Shown here one piece after another: positions 7,407 to 17,010 of a stretch of DNA of 64,000 bases; the first letter of the stretch is position 1; every line of letters starts with the position of its first letter. The stretch is from Rhodococcus sp. 4CII (GTDB taxonomy: Bacteria; Actinomycetota; Actinomycetes; Mycobacteriales; Mycobacteriaceae). The position numbers and the translations under genes were made by a program. Where the stretch lies: assembly GCF_014256275.1 (NCBI RefSeq), contig NZ_JACCFE010000003.1, positions 1 through 64,000 on the forward strand. Reading direction: 5' to 3'. Under the pieces are notes generated by a model, which did no database searches, was not told the origin of the DNA, and was given only the letters and a program-made list of their open reading frames with translations.

Positions 7407-8450
7407 TCAGCTGGTCGCACCGACTACGGATGCACGCGCTTCCTCGTCGTACTTTGCGCGGTCCGATCTAACGTCCGGCAACGGTGGTACGTCGTATCCG
7501 GCTTGATGCGCAAGGCTTTCGAACTTGTCGTACCGCCGCCATGCGGTAGAAGCGTGTACCGACGGGCTGGACGCGCTCCCGATGTACTCGAAGGACAGGG
7601 ACGGGTCTGCCAGTTTCATGCGTGCGGTGGCTTTCACTGCATCGGAGAGGTCGGCATTCGTCAGAAAAACATCGAGAGTGAGTGCGTTTGGAGAAGATGC
7701 GAACGGGATTTCGTCCGATTCGTGTTCAACGTGGTCGGCGAGCGATTCACGAGTGTCACTCGATAGCAGTTCGGTCGTTTGCAGATTCTCCGCGTTGTAG
7801 TCGAGGGAGTCATCCCGTACACCAGCGAAGTAACGTGTATCCGCGCCGGCCAAGTCACTATGCTTTGTACTTGCGAGCTCTTGCTCCCGGAACTCGAAGA
7901 ACTCTTCCTGGTCGACTTCGCTAGCTGCCACACGTATCTGGGCGCTGTACTCGTTGTACGCGGATCCGATGGCCTTGATCAGGATTCCGAGTCCGTGAGT
8001 GCAAGCGAGAATGAGCGCAGGCGGGATGATTGCAGTAAGCGCTGCAACCCAGGGCGCGTTCGGCGTGATTCCGATGTCAATACCTGCAGCAATCTTGCGT
8101 TCCGCTTCCACCACGGCTTGATACGCGTGGGACGCGTTCATGTAGACGCTGAGGAAGACGACGACAGCAGCTAAGCCAGCGAAAAAATTTCGACCCCTTG
8201 AGTGACCAGTTATTTTGTTCAGGGCGACGGCTGCCATCGTCGAGAAGCCGATCGCGCTGTCGATGATGGCAGGGAGTATCCAGGCGAGATCAGCACGCAT
8301 CATGTTCTGTCGGCCGAACTCCCGCAATGCGTCGAACGAGAGTACGAAGCTTCCTGTGGTGATGCCAGTGGCGATAATAATCGCAACGACAAGGACAACG
8401 ATGAGGCTGCGAAACTGGATCTTCGCAGCTCGGAGGTTAAAGTCGGTCAT
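7407..8450 (-). CDS. SpdB-like DUF2637 membrane protein
   Basis: A 347-residue protein with four hydrophobic helices in the N-terminal half (about residues 16-36, 55-75, 88-108 and 133-160) and a long acidic soluble tail. This matches DUF2637, the family of actinomycete plasmid SpdB proteins linked to plasmid spread. The C terminus has a helix-rich segment (SSPSVHASTAWRRYDKF) that may bind DNA. The ATG at 8450 has an AAAGGAAC element upstream. It lies downstream of parAB on the same strand, separated by a strong hairpin. The role in conjugal spread is inferred from the family. Confidence 0.7.
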   Translation of the reverse strand: MTDFNLRAAKIQFRSLIVVLVVAIIIATGITTGSFVLSFDALREFGRQNMMRADLAWILPAIIDSAIGFSTMAAVALNKITGHSRGRNFFAGLAAVVVFLSVYMNASHAYQAVVEAERKIAAGIDIGITPNAPWVAALTAIIPPALILACTHGLGILIKAIGSAYNEYSAQIRVAASEVDQEEFFEFREQELASTKHSDLAGADTRYFAGVRDDSLDYNAENLQTTELLSSDTRESLADHVEHESDEIPFASSPNALTLDVFLTNADLSDAVKATARMKLADPSLSFEYIGSASSPSVHASTAWRRYDKFESLAHQAGYDVPPLPDVRSDRAKYDEEARASVVGATS

Positions 8451-8485
8451 GATCGGGCTGTTCCTTTCTACGGGTTCCCGGTCAC

Positions 8486-8519
8486 GGAGTCCCGTCGGTC
8501 TGCAAACCGGCGGGACTCC
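8486..8519 (-). terminator. Strong hairpin between parB-like gene and spdB-like gene
   Basis: GGAGTCCCGTCGGT (8486-8499) pairs with ACCGGCGGGACTCC (8506-8519) with a single mismatch around a 6-nt loop. It lies after the partition operon and 36 bp before the SpdB-like start, so it may terminate parAB transcription or attenuate readthrough. There is no clear U-tract. Confidence 0.55.
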
Positions 8520-8561
8520 CCTGCTTTATAGAAAGTCGGAACACTGCGATGCGTTAGGCGA

Positions 8562-9119
8562 CTACAGTCGTGGCCGTCCCTGATTACCTGGTGGGGGTGC
8601 CGCTGCGCGGATTGCGTCGATGACCTCGCCAGGGGTCATGCTTTCGGACAGGGCGCGGAGGGCGAAGCGCACGATTGCGCTGCGCGAATCGATGCGTGGC
8701 TTCTGCTTGCGGCCGAGGTAGATCGCTTCCTCGAGAAACTGGTCCGACGCATCGTCTAGGTAGATCGTGGACTTCGTCAGCTCTTCTGGCTCCTGAGAGG
8801 GGACAGAAGCCGGCGCCTGTTTCGGCAGTTCCGCGGGTGTCCGCTGGCGTTGAGCTGGCGGCTGCTGGTCAGCGTCTCCCCCGTTTGTAGTGACGGGCGG
8901 AACATGCATGCCAGCTGCCCCAGTCGCCACCGACGGCTGCGCCAAGTTGACCGGTTCCTGTACGGGCATCCCGGGGGTCGCCTCCTGGGAAGGCGACTCG
9001 TCCGAGAGATTCACCGGAGTGGCGCGCGGCTGATGACGCGGTGGCGGCATCGTGCGAGTCGCATTGCTCCGGGTGGACTTGCTCCGCATCTGGTTGAGTT
9101 GATCGATTCCGCTACTCAC
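8562..9119 (-). CDS. Partition DNA-binding protein, RHH type (ParB-like)
   Basis: A 185-residue protein. The first ~115 residues are Pro/Gln/Ala-rich and probably disordered. The C-terminal ~70 residues (STIYLDDASDQFLEEAIYLG, then SRSAIVRFALRAL) have a ribbon-helix-helix pattern. The GTG start at 9119 overlaps the parA stop (GTGA, 9116-9119), so the two are translated together. Small RHH centromere-binding proteins next to ParA are typical of type Ib plasmid partition. Its likely targets are the palindromic motifs upstream of parA (inferred). Confidence 0.75.
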   Translation of the reverse strand: MSSGIDQLNQMRSKSTRSNATRTMPPPRHQPRATPVNLSDESPSQEATPGMPVQEPVNLAQPSVATGAAGMHVPPVTTNGGDADQQPPAQRQRTPAELPKQAPASVPSQEPEELTKSTIYLDDASDQFLEEAIYLGRKQKPRIDSRSAIVRFALRALSESMTPGEVIDAIRAAAPPPGNQGRPRL

Positions 9120-9829
9120 TGGACGTACTCCGTCAGGTACTTGGCCGTGTCTGTGATCGCTGCGGCAAACGCGCGTAGCGGCTTCGCCGGCGGCTCCTCG
9201 GCCGTAATCGCAATTCGTTTCGTACGGGTCCCAACGTGGCTGGCTGCTGGGATCGGCGGACCAACCTGAACAGGAGTCCCCTCGATCATTCGTGTGAGTC
9301 GTTCAACAGCCCGTGCGGGAGGCACGGGCGGCACCATCGACGGCGAGATGACGAGCGGATAGTCAGCCAGCTCGTCGATTAGTTGTTCGGTCGCATCAAG
9401 GTCCAACGTTCGCAGCGGTGTCGGTGCCAGCACGACATTCGCGACAGAGAGGGCGCCATGCCCGTGGGGGCTGGAGCCTGGATGCGTGTCGACGACAACC
9501 CATTCCGTGTCCCATTCCTCAGCCCACCGTACAAGGGCCTCAGCCATGACCTCCTCTGAGGGCGCCTGGTCGTACAGGTCTGGATGCCCTGGCACGAGCA
9601 GCGGTTTCTTGAAGCCCTTCATCGGCTTCGGAACTCGCCCTGACCTGATCGCGTCGAGCAATGGGACCTTGACACGATCTTGAGGACGATATCCCCATTT
9701 GCGTGTCGCTCCCCCACCGTCGTGCTCGAGGTCGACGAGAACTGCGTCGAGCTCGTATGCAAGTTCATAGGCTTCAGTGGTCTTGCCTACGCCTCCCTTG
9801 CGGGAATGGCAGACGATGATGTTGGCCAT
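9116..9829 (-). CDS. parA: ParA-family partition ATPase
   Basis: A 237-residue ParA. The deviant Walker A motif KGGVGKTT is at residues 11-18 (SRKGGVGKTTEAYELAYEL), and VVVDTHPG forms the switch/Walker B region. There is no N-terminal HTH, so it is a short, type Ib-like ParA. GGAAGG lies about 5 nt before the ATG. It is first gene of parA-parB, with the motif-rich array lying directly upstream (9830-12258), where a centromere and the operon promoter are expected. It drives ATP-dependent plasmid segregation. Confidence 0.85.
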   Translation of the reverse strand: MANIIVCHSRKGGVGKTTEAYELAYELDAVLVDLEHDGGGATRKWGYRPQDRVKVPLLDAIRSGRVPKPMKGFKKPLLVPGHPDLYDQAPSEEVMAEALVRWAEEWDTEWVVVDTHPGSSPHGHGALSVANVVLAPTPLRTLDLDATEQLIDELADYPLVISPSMVPPVPPARAVERLTRMIEGTPVQVGPPIPAASHVGTRTKRIAITAEEPPAKPLRAFAAAITDTAKYLTEYVQ

Positions 9830-10097
9830 TTGCGCCTTCCTGAGGACTCATGTGGAAACGTCGCGCCTCGCGAGCGAAGGGACAAGCTGTCGGCGACGAA
9901 CCGGAACTGAGGCGTCAGATCGCGACTGCGCTGTAGACGCTACAACCGCGCCGTAGATACGTGATGACGACACGCCGCTCTGGCGCATGAACCGTACAAC
10001 GCTGAAGCGTTACAGAATTATGGAGTTATAGCGGTATAACGTCACAACCCTGAAATTCCCCCGGTGACCAGCGGACTACCTTCAGCGGATGGTCTGC
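9830..10097. promoter_or_regulatory. parA upstream region with palindromic boxes
   Basis: No gene is seen. Around 10000-10050 several boxes (GCGTTACA, GGAGTTATAGCGGTATAACGTC) belong to the same near-palindromic family (ideal form GCGTTATAACGC) as the long array that follows. The parAB promoter and part of the centromere probably lie here. Confidence 0.5.
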
Positions 10098-12258
10098 GTT
10101 AGGGCTGTGTGCCTGGCGTTGTGGCGTTAGAACTACGTGACGCTGCAGCGTTGCAATGCCGACGGCGGCCTGGTGCAACAGGGGTGCCGGCTTGCGCAAT
10201 GCGTCGCTCCGGAGTTCTGGCGTCACAACGCTCCAACGCCGTGACGTCCGGACGGTTGATTGCGGACCGATCAAGACTCGCTGTTCCAGCGCTATAACGT
10301 CATGACGTTCGACGGGCGTACCGGCGTTGCGCATCGGCGGACCGTGGTTGCGCAGCGTCTTGCGTCGCCGTTCTAGCGTCATAACGCCCTAACGCCCCAG
10401 AGGTGGTGTGGCGATGCAAATGCAACGCAAACCGATGTTCTAGCGTCACAACGTTCCGGCGGCATGGCGTCTCGATGGTGTGCGACTGCGACTGCAGTGC
10501 CGGCATCCGCGTTGCGGCATTGCAGCGCTACAACGCCCAAACGCTCGGGCGGCGGATCGGCGGACGGGCGAGTCGGCCGTTGAGCCCCGCAACGGGCCTC
10601 CATGGAGTTCTGGCGTCACAACGCTCCAACGCCGTGACGTCCGGACGGTTGATTGCGGACCGATCAAGACTCGCTGTTCCAGCGCTATAACGTCATGACG
10701 TTCGACGGGCGTACCGGCGTTGCGCATCGGCGGACCGTGGTTGCGCAGCGTCTTGCGTCGCCGTTCTAGCGTCATAACGCCCTAACGCCCCAGAGGTGGT
10801 GTGGCGATGCAAATGCAACGCAAACCGATGTTCTAGCGTCACAACGTTCCGGCGGCATGGCGTCTCGATGGTGTGCGACTGCGACTGCAGTGCGGGCATC
10901 CGCGTTGCGGCATTGCAGCGCTACAACGCCCAAACGCTCGGGCGGCGGATCGGCGGACGGGCGAGTCGGCCGTTGAGCCCCGCAACGGGCCTCCATGGCG
11001 TTCTGGCGTCACAACGCTTCAGCGTCATAGTTGCTGTCCGCCCCGTCGCATCCGCCCGGCTCCGACTCGTTAGGGCTGTGTGCCTGGCGTTGTGGCGTTA
11101 GAACTGCGTGACGCTGCAGCGTTGCAATGCCGACGGCGGCCTGGTGCAACAGGGGTGCCGGCTTGCGCAATGCGTCGCTCCGGAGTTCTGGCGTCACAAC
11201 GCTCCAACGCCGTGACGTCCGGACGGTTGATTGCGGACCGATCAAGACTCGCTGTTCCAGCGCTATAACGTCATGACGTTCGACGGGCGTACCGGCGTTG
11301 CGCATCGGCGGACCGTGGTTGCGCAGCGTCTTGCGTCGCCGTTCTAGCGTCATAACGCCCTAACGCCCCAGAGGTGGTGTGGCGATGCAAATGCAACGCA
11401 AACCGATGTTCTAGCGTCACAACGTTCCGGCGGCATGGCGTCTCGATGGTGTGCGACTGCGACTGCAGTGCCGGCATCCGCGTTGCGGCATTGCAGCGCT
11501 ACAACGCCCAAACGCTCGGGCGGCGGATCGGCGGACGGGCGAGTCGGCCGTTGAGCCCCGCAACGGGCCTCCATGGCGTTCTGGCGTCACAACGCTTCAG
11601 CGTCATAGTTGCTGTCCGCCCCGTCGCATCCGCCCGGCTCCGACTCGTTAGGGCTGTGTGCCTGGCGTTGTGGCGTTAGAACTGCGTGACGCTGCAGCGT
11701 TGCAATGCCGACGGCGGCCTGGTGCAACAGGGGTGCCGGCTTGCGCAATGCGTCGCTCCGGAGTTCTGGCGTCACAACGCTCCAACGCCGTGACGTCCGG
11801 ACGGTTGATTGCGGACCGATCAAGACTCGCTGTTCCAGCGCTATAACGTCATGACGTTCGACGGGCGTACCGGCGTTGCGCATCGGCGGACCGTGGTTGC
11901 GCAGCGTCTTGCGTCGCCGTTCTAGCGTCATAACGCCCTAACGCCCCAGAGGTGGTGTGGCGATGCAAATGCAACGCAAACCGATGTTCTAGCGTCACAA
12001 CGTTCCGGCGGCATGGCGTCTCGATGGTGTGCGACTGCGACTGCAGTGCGGGCATCCGCGTTGCGGCATTGCAGCGCTACAACGCCCAAACGCTCGGGCG
12101 GCGGATCGGCGGACGGGCGAGTCGGCCGTTGAGCCCCGCAACGGGCCTCCATGGCGTTCTGGCGTCACAACGCTTCAGCGTCATAGTTGCTGTCCGCCCC
12201 GTCGCATCCGCCCGGCTCCGACTCGTTAGGGCTGTGTGCCTGGCGTTGTGGCGTTAGA
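10098..12258. repeat. 2.2-kb block-repeat array of near-palindromic motifs
   Basis: The array is built from three blocks: A (about 112 bp, starts GTTAGGGCTGTG), B (393 bp, starts GGAGTTCTGG) and C (about 73 bp, ends CCGACTC). The order is A-B-B-C-A-B-C-A-B-C-A', with A starts at 10098, 11069 and 11647 and a truncated A' ending near 12258. The BB repeat has a period of 393 bp and the CAB repeat 578 bp. Copies are nearly identical; one base near the end of B alternates C/G between copies (10500, 10892, 11470, 12048). Inside the blocks are many degenerate copies of a palindrome close to GCGTTATAACGC, for example GCGTCACAACGC, GCGCTATAACGTC, GCGTCATAACGC and GCGCTACAACGC. Small ORFs inside are by-products of the repeats. 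It is probably a centromere-like array for the parAB pair. Confidence 0.8.
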
Positions 12259-12509
12259 TGTGAGTCGCCACCGAAATGTCAGTAGTGGTTCATCACGGCG
12301 GTGTCAGTAGTCCAGTTGGCGTTGCCGCACCTCAGCGCCCCTGTGCGAGGTCAATGCTTGCCAGCTCAGCCGCGTCGAGGTCAGGCGATTTCGCGACCCT
12401 GGCAGGTCCGAAAGTTTGCGCAGTTCAGCCCCGAATACTGACATCTAGGGACGAGACGTGCTGACATGGAGTGACGAGTTCGCAGGTCGTGCGTCTGACA
12501 TTGCGACGA

Positions 12510-12844
12510 CGTGTGAAGTGACAGTGGAGATGTCCAATCGGACCAGGCATTTGTCCAACGCGGTGCTGCTGGAATGCCGGTCGGTGTGCCAATCATTCTG
12601 TCCAATCGTTGCGAATTGTCGGACTCGGCGCGCGTTGTGCCAGTGAAGTGTCCATAAGGAAGGCCGTCAGCATCGAGGCACGATCGGGGGAATCTCGGCG
12701 ATGACAGGGCCGCTTCCTGCGCTGCACTTCCGACATCAGCGACATCTCCCCAGGTAAGCCATCGAGAAGCCGGCGTTGGACAAGCCCCGGGCGCGATTGG
12801 ACATAAAGGCTGGCAATTGGACAACTCGCGTGTCACTTCACACG
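12510..12844. repeat. Inverted two-box recombinase sites
   Basis: CGTGTGAAGTGACA (12510-12523), a 7-bp gap and TGTCCAAT (12531-12538) are mirrored by ATTGGACA (12816-12823), a 7-bp gap and TGTCACTTCACACG (12831-12844). Both boxes match almost perfectly in inverted orientation with the same internal spacing, 277 bp apart. They look like binding sites for the adjacent recombinases. Additional TGTCCAA boxes lie between them. Confidence 0.65.
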
Positions 12845-13013
12845 ACGGATCACACCTACACGCAGTCGCATCAGGCCTTCTTGCGCCCTTCAGCGGCTTA
12901 CTTCTGGTTTGTGCGCGGTTGGTGACGAGAATTCCTCTTCCCGCACCGTCTTCCCGAAAACCGCACCTCAGCGCACTTTTCGCGTCGAAATCGTGTCGGA
13001 GGGTGCCGATAAC

Positions 13014-14189
13014 ATGCTCGGCATGACGATCGACCAGGGCCTACGTCCCCGCGAGCTGCCCGCGGCTGCTGTTACCGAAACCGCGGCGGTGTTTCCGGAC
13101 CTGTCGGAGGCGGTGGCGGCGCGGATCGGGCGGTCGATGGCCGAGTCCCGGTCCGAGGGCACCCGCCGCACCTACGCCTCGGCGTGGCGGCGATTCACGC
13201 ACTGGTGCGCCGCCCACGGGCATGCTCCGCTGCCGGCACACCCGGCGACGGTGGCCGCCTACCTCGTCGACGCCGCCGACACCATCGGCCCGGACGGCAT
13301 CCGGGTGTATGCGCCGGCCACTCTGACCAAGTGGGTGGCCGCGATCGCCCACCACCATTCCCGCGCCGGCCACGAGTCGCCGACCGGGCAGGAGATCGTG
13401 CGGGCCACGCTGTCCGGGATCCGCCGCGACTACGCCGCGGTGGGGGACCGGCCCCGCACCCCGCGGGCCGCGCTGCTCACCGCGGACATCGTCACCATCG
13501 TCACCGCCGCCCGCGGCGCGGTGGACGGCTGGGCCGGCGCGGTCCTCGAACGCCGCGACAGCGCACTGATTCTGATGGGGTTCGCCGGCGCCTTCCGGCG
13601 CAGCGAACTCGTCGGCCTGGACGGCGGCGACGTGCGCGTGCACCGGCACGACGGGGTGCACGTGCGGCTGCGCCGATCGAAGACCGACCAGGAAGGCGAC
13701 GGCACCGTGCGGGCGCTGCCGTTCACCGACCGCCACGACAGCTGCCCGCCCTGCGCCTATGTGCGGTGGGCGCAGGTCGTGGCCGCGTTCGATCACCGCG
13801 GCCGCCCCGGCGTGATCCGGCTGCTGACCACCGCGGACTCGTTCGAGTCGCACGTCTGCCGCGGCGTCAGCCCCCGCACGCCGGCGCGGGCGCCGCTGTT
13901 CCGGTCGATCCGCAAGAACGGCAACCTCTCCGACACCGCCCTGTCCGGGGCGGCGGTGCACAAGGCGATCCGACGCCGCGCCGCACAGGCCGGCTACGAC
14001 CCGGACCAGGTCACTCAGCTCGGCGGACACTCCCTGCGCGCCGGGTTCGTCACCCAGGCCTTCCGCAACGGCGCCGACGCCCACGCGATCATGCGACAGA
14101 CCGGGCATACCACCCCGGAAATGGTGGAAGCGTATGCGCGGGAACGCACTCCGCTCGTCGGAAACGCCGTCACCGTCCTCGGGCTGTAG
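13014..14189 (+). CDS. Tyrosine recombinase/integrase (catalytically complete)
   Basis: A 391-residue tyrosine recombinase. An N-terminal SAM-like core-binding domain (SEGTRRTYASAWRRFTHWC) precedes the catalytic domain, where Arg195 (AFRRSELVGL), Lys223 (RRSKTDQ), His339/Arg342 (GGHSLRAGF), His365 (TGHTT) and Tyr374 (VEAYARE) form a full active site. The start at 13014 is supported by GGAGGG about 10 nt upstream; the frame opens at 12909. The next recombinase starts 3 bp after the stop. It probably moves the surrounding element using the inverted two-box sites upstream. Confidence 0.85.
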   Translation: MLGMTIDQGLRPRELPAAAVTETAAVFPDLSEAVAARIGRSMAESRSEGTRRTYASAWRRFTHWCAAHGHAPLPAHPATVAAYLVDAADTIGPDGIRVYAPATLTKWVAAIAHHHSRAGHESPTGQEIVRATLSGIRRDYAAVGDRPRTPRAALLTADIVTIVTAARGAVDGWAGAVLERRDSALILMGFAGAFRRSELVGLDGGDVRVHRHDGVHVRLRRSKTDQEGDGTVRALPFTDRHDSCPPCAYVRWAQVVAAFDHRGRPGVIRLLTTADSFESHVCRGVSPRTPARAPLFRSIRKNGNLSDTALSGAAVHKAIRRRAAQAGYDPDQVTQLGGHSLRAGFVTQAFRNGADAHAIMRQTGHTTPEMVEAYARERTPLVGNAVTVLGL

Positions 14190-14192
14190 GCG

Positions 14193-15212
14193 ATGTACGC
14201 CACCACACCCGGCACCGGCGCCGATCCCGCGCAACCCCCACCGCGTCTGTCGGCCCGGGACCGGCACGTATGGGTGCTGTTCGCGGACTGGTGCGCCGCG
14301 ACCGACCAACCCCCGATCCCTGCCACACCGCAGCAGCTGGCCCGGTTCCTCCGCGACAACCCCGCCGCCCCGGCCACCCAACGACGCCGGGTCAGCGTCA
14401 TCAACACCGTCCACCGCAGGCAGGGGCACCCCGCCCCCGGCACGGACGAGGCGATTCGCCGCGCCCTCAACACCACGAGAGCCGCTCGCCTGCACCGCGT
14501 ATCGGCAATCGTCGCCGAGCGGCTCCCGCAGATCCCTATCGCGGGGTGGCCGGCCGGATTCTTCGGCCGCCGCGACCGGCTCATCCTGGTCCTGGCCGCC
14601 GCCGGGGTGGGGTTCGAGCAGATCGCCCGGCTCCGACGCCGGGATCTCACCGCACCAGGCGACCACAATGCATCTCTCCTGCTGACTGTCGACGGTGGCC
14701 GGGTCGACCTGCCCGAGTCACCGGAAATCCCCGTGGGGGTGATCTACCGTGAGTGGATCGAGGTCCTGGGATTTCTCGACCGGAACGAGGGCACCGGCCC
14801 GGTCGCTAAGCGTTTCGAGGCCGGTCGCGACCTGACCGGTTTCGACGCCGGCTACCGCGCCGACGACCGACCGCTGCTGACCTCGATCAACCGCTGGGGA
14901 CACACCCCGCTCGACCCGGCGCCGCCCACCGCACGTGCCGTCGCCGCGATCGTCCGCGCCCACCTGTCCGGAACCGCGCCCGCGCACGTTCTTCCGCCGC
15001 CGAAGCCGCGGCCGCGGCCGGCCGAGTCGCCCGGCAGGTATCCGATCGACGACGGCCGTGTACTCGATCCGTCCTACTACGAACGGGGCACCGCGGCCCG
15101 GCGCAACGCCCACCATGAGTTGACCGACGTCACCGACCTCCTCGACGACATCGAAGACCGCGCCGACCAGCTGTTGGCCGAACTGGACGGCATCCTCGAC
15201 AACACGTTCTGA
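14193..15212 (+). CDS. Degenerate tyrosine-recombinase-like partner protein
   Basis: A 339-residue protein with the same overall fold signature as its neighbour (core-binding domain at residues 20-110, then RDRLILVLAAAGVGFEQIARL). The first catalytic Arg is replaced (GVGFEQIARL instead of G-R-SEL), and no HxxR or nucleophilic Tyr pattern is found. It starts 3 bp after the stop of the complete recombinase and has an acidic C-terminal tail. It is probably an inactive accessory subunit that binds the ends or sets directionality; that role is inferred. Confidence 0.6.
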   Translation: MYATTPGTGADPAQPPPRLSARDRHVWVLFADWCAATDQPPIPATPQQLARFLRDNPAAPATQRRRVSVINTVHRRQGHPAPGTDEAIRRALNTTRAARLHRVSAIVAERLPQIPIAGWPAGFFGRRDRLILVLAAAGVGFEQIARLRRRDLTAPGDHNASLLLTVDGGRVDLPESPEIPVGVIYREWIEVLGFLDRNEGTGPVAKRFEAGRDLTGFDAGYRADDRPLLTSINRWGHTPLDPAPPTARAVAAIVRAHLSGTAPAHVLPPPKPRPRPAESPGRYPIDDGRVLDPSYYERGTAARRNAHHELTDVTDLLDDIEDRADQLLAELDGILDNTF

Positions 15213-15409
15213 GTGGTCGCCGAGCCCGGACCGCTCGCTATCCCGGTGCAAGAATGGCCGGGACAACGTTGTGGGATGACGCCGTGTTGCGCGGGCGTTC
15301 TCGTGCTCGGCGATCGCGTTCTGCCAGTCCTTGGACACCAGGTGCACGACGGAGGATCTACGCAGAGGGTGCAGGAGGGCCGAAGTAGGCGCCTGTCACC
15401 GTTAGTCCG

Positions 15410-16585
15410 TCAGGCGCGGTCGAGTCGTGGGAAGGTGATTTCCTCGACGAGCAGGTGGATGGCGGCGGCGATCGGAATGGCAACGAGCGCACCGACGATC
15501 CCGAGGAGGGCGCCGCCGATCAGCACGGCGACGACGGTGGTCAGCGCCGGGACGTGGACAGTTCTGCCGATGATCCGCGGCACCAGGAGGTAGTCCTCGG
15601 CCAGTCGGAAGGCGACGAAGAAGATGATCGTGGCGATGCAGACCGGCAGCGACACCGTCAGTGCCACCGCTGCCACCACCACCCCGGCGATGGTCGATCC
15701 CACCACGGGCACGAGATCGAGCAGTGCAACGAAGATGCCGAGGAACAGTGCGTAGGGGACGTCGAAGGCGATCAGCCACACCGAGGTGGCGATCCCGGCG
15801 ATCACCGAGATGAGGACGTTGCCGAGCACGTAGGCGCCGACCTTCGCGGTGATCTGGTCTCCGATCAGGATCGCACGCGGTCGGCGGGAGTGGGGTATCA
15901 GCCGGTAGCCGGTGGCCCGCAGTTGCGGGAGATTCGCCAGGAAGTACACGGTCAGCACGGCGAGGATCAGGGACTTGCCGACGGCGTCGACGACCGCGGT
16001 GCCGGCGCTGACGGCCTCGTTGACGAGGGTCTGCCCGCTTCCGTTCACCGCATCGGTGAGGCGGTCCTGAAGGTGGTAGCGGTCGTTCAGCCGGCCGACC
16101 GTCGAGGAGTGGTCCTGGAGTTGGCGCAGGTAGTCCGGTGCCCGGTCGATCAGCTGCTCGGCCTGGGTGACCATCGGTGGTATCGCGACCGCGAAGAAGG
16201 CCACCACCAGGGCAAGCGCGACGGTGAAGACGATGGTCACGGCCAGCCAGCGGGGGAGGTATCGGTCCACCAGCCAGGAGGTGATCGGGTCGAGGCCGAG
16301 GGCGAGGAACAGCGCCAACCCGATCAACACGAGGATGGGCTGCGCGGTGATGAGCAGGTGCACGGCCCCGTAGGTGACGGCGACCCCGGCGGCGCCGGTC
16401 GCGCCGATGAAGAACGGTGAGCGCCGGTTGAATCGGGGACCGAGATGTCCCAGGGGTTCTTCCGGGGTGCTGATTCGGGCGGCGACGGCTTCCGCTTCCG
16501 GGACCGGGTCGTTGTCGTGGACGGGTTGCGGCGCCGGCCTGCGGTCGGCGTCCTCGGCGGAACCGAGTCCAGGTGCAATGGGCAT
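15410..16585 (-). CDS. AI-2E family transporter (PerM-like permease)
   Basis: A 391-residue membrane protein with about eight hydrophobic helices arranged as in the AI-2E/PerM family: two N-terminal pairs, a long extracytoplasmic segment (about residues 135-200), then a cluster containing LLDLVPVVGSTIAGV and LVPRIIGRTVHVPAL, both family hallmarks. The start at 16585 follows GGAGG with about 8-nt spacing; the longer frame from 16789 is not supported. Members export small molecules or act as Na+/H+ antiporters, so the substrate here is unknown. It is monocistronic. Confidence 0.8.
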   Translation of the reverse strand: MPIAPGLGSAEDADRRPAPQPVHDNDPVPEAEAVAARISTPEEPLGHLGPRFNRRSPFFIGATGAAGVAVTYGAVHLLITAQPILVLIGLALFLALGLDPITSWLVDRYLPRWLAVTIVFTVALALVVAFFAVAIPPMVTQAEQLIDRAPDYLRQLQDHSSTVGRLNDRYHLQDRLTDAVNGSGQTLVNEAVSAGTAVVDAVGKSLILAVLTVYFLANLPQLRATGYRLIPHSRRPRAILIGDQITAKVGAYVLGNVLISVIAGIATSVWLIAFDVPYALFLGIFVALLDLVPVVGSTIAGVVVAAVALTVSLPVCIATIIFFVAFRLAEDYLLVPRIIGRTVHVPALTTVVAVLIGGALLGIVGALVAIPIAAAIHLLVEEITFPRLDRA

Positions 16586-17010
16586 GGCGACGACCTCCAT
16601 CCATCCGGTGCACCCCACGCCGCGGTGGCGTGCGGCACGATCGAATCGGCGCCCTGTCGACGGCGCCGCGTGGTGTGGCCGCCGGTCGGCGACGACACCG
16701 ACAATGTTTCGAGCCGGGTGCCCCCGCCGCGGGGAAAGTAATCGCGTGAGGCAGATGGCGTTTCGAGCCGCACCGTCCACGACATGCACCCGCGGGCTCG
16801 GCGAGCAGAATCAGATCGTGGACGCCCGACGGTTACCGGAGGACACGGCCAGGCCCTTGGGGCCCTATGTGGTGGGTCGGCGAGCAAGCAGTCGAGGTGG
16901 CAGCGAACTGCTGAAAGGCCTGCGTGTTAGTGGTCGGCGCAGGTGGGTAATGCGTAGTGACGACGTCACTGCCCCGGCGTTCCCATTCGACCCCCCATTG
17001 TGAGGTACTC
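16586..17010. other. Intergenic region, no gene seen
   Basis: 425 bp between divergent AI-2E and hemerythrin genes. Their promoters must lie here, but no convincing -10/-35 pair or repeat stands out. Confidence 0.4.

Larger units (their letters stand above)
12259..15212 (+). mobile_element. Mobile element with two tandem tyrosine recombinases
   Basis: The left boundary is set where block A of the array breaks off (GCGTTAGA then foreign sequence). About 750 bp of non-coding sequence with short repeats leads into two adjacent recombinase genes. The non-coding part has three CTGACAT direct repeats (about 12438, 12461 and 12494), several TGTCCAA boxes in both orientations, and a composite inverted repeat. 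The right end was not found; it lies at or after 15212 and before the AI-2E gene. The 2.95-kb extent is therefore a minimum estimate. Confidence 0.6.

Noticed and set aside
10109..12229. Repeated 60-110 codon ORFs in the array
   Set aside because: They recur in every copy and on both strands as a consequence of the block repeat, with no RBS or protein-like composition.
10098..12258. CRISPR array
   Set aside because: Repeats are hundreds of bases long and arranged in blocks with no unique spacers; no cas genes are visible.
13041..14666. 541-codon open frame on the - strand
   Set aside because: Antisense shadow of the two recombinase genes, which carry clear catalytic motifs on the + strand.
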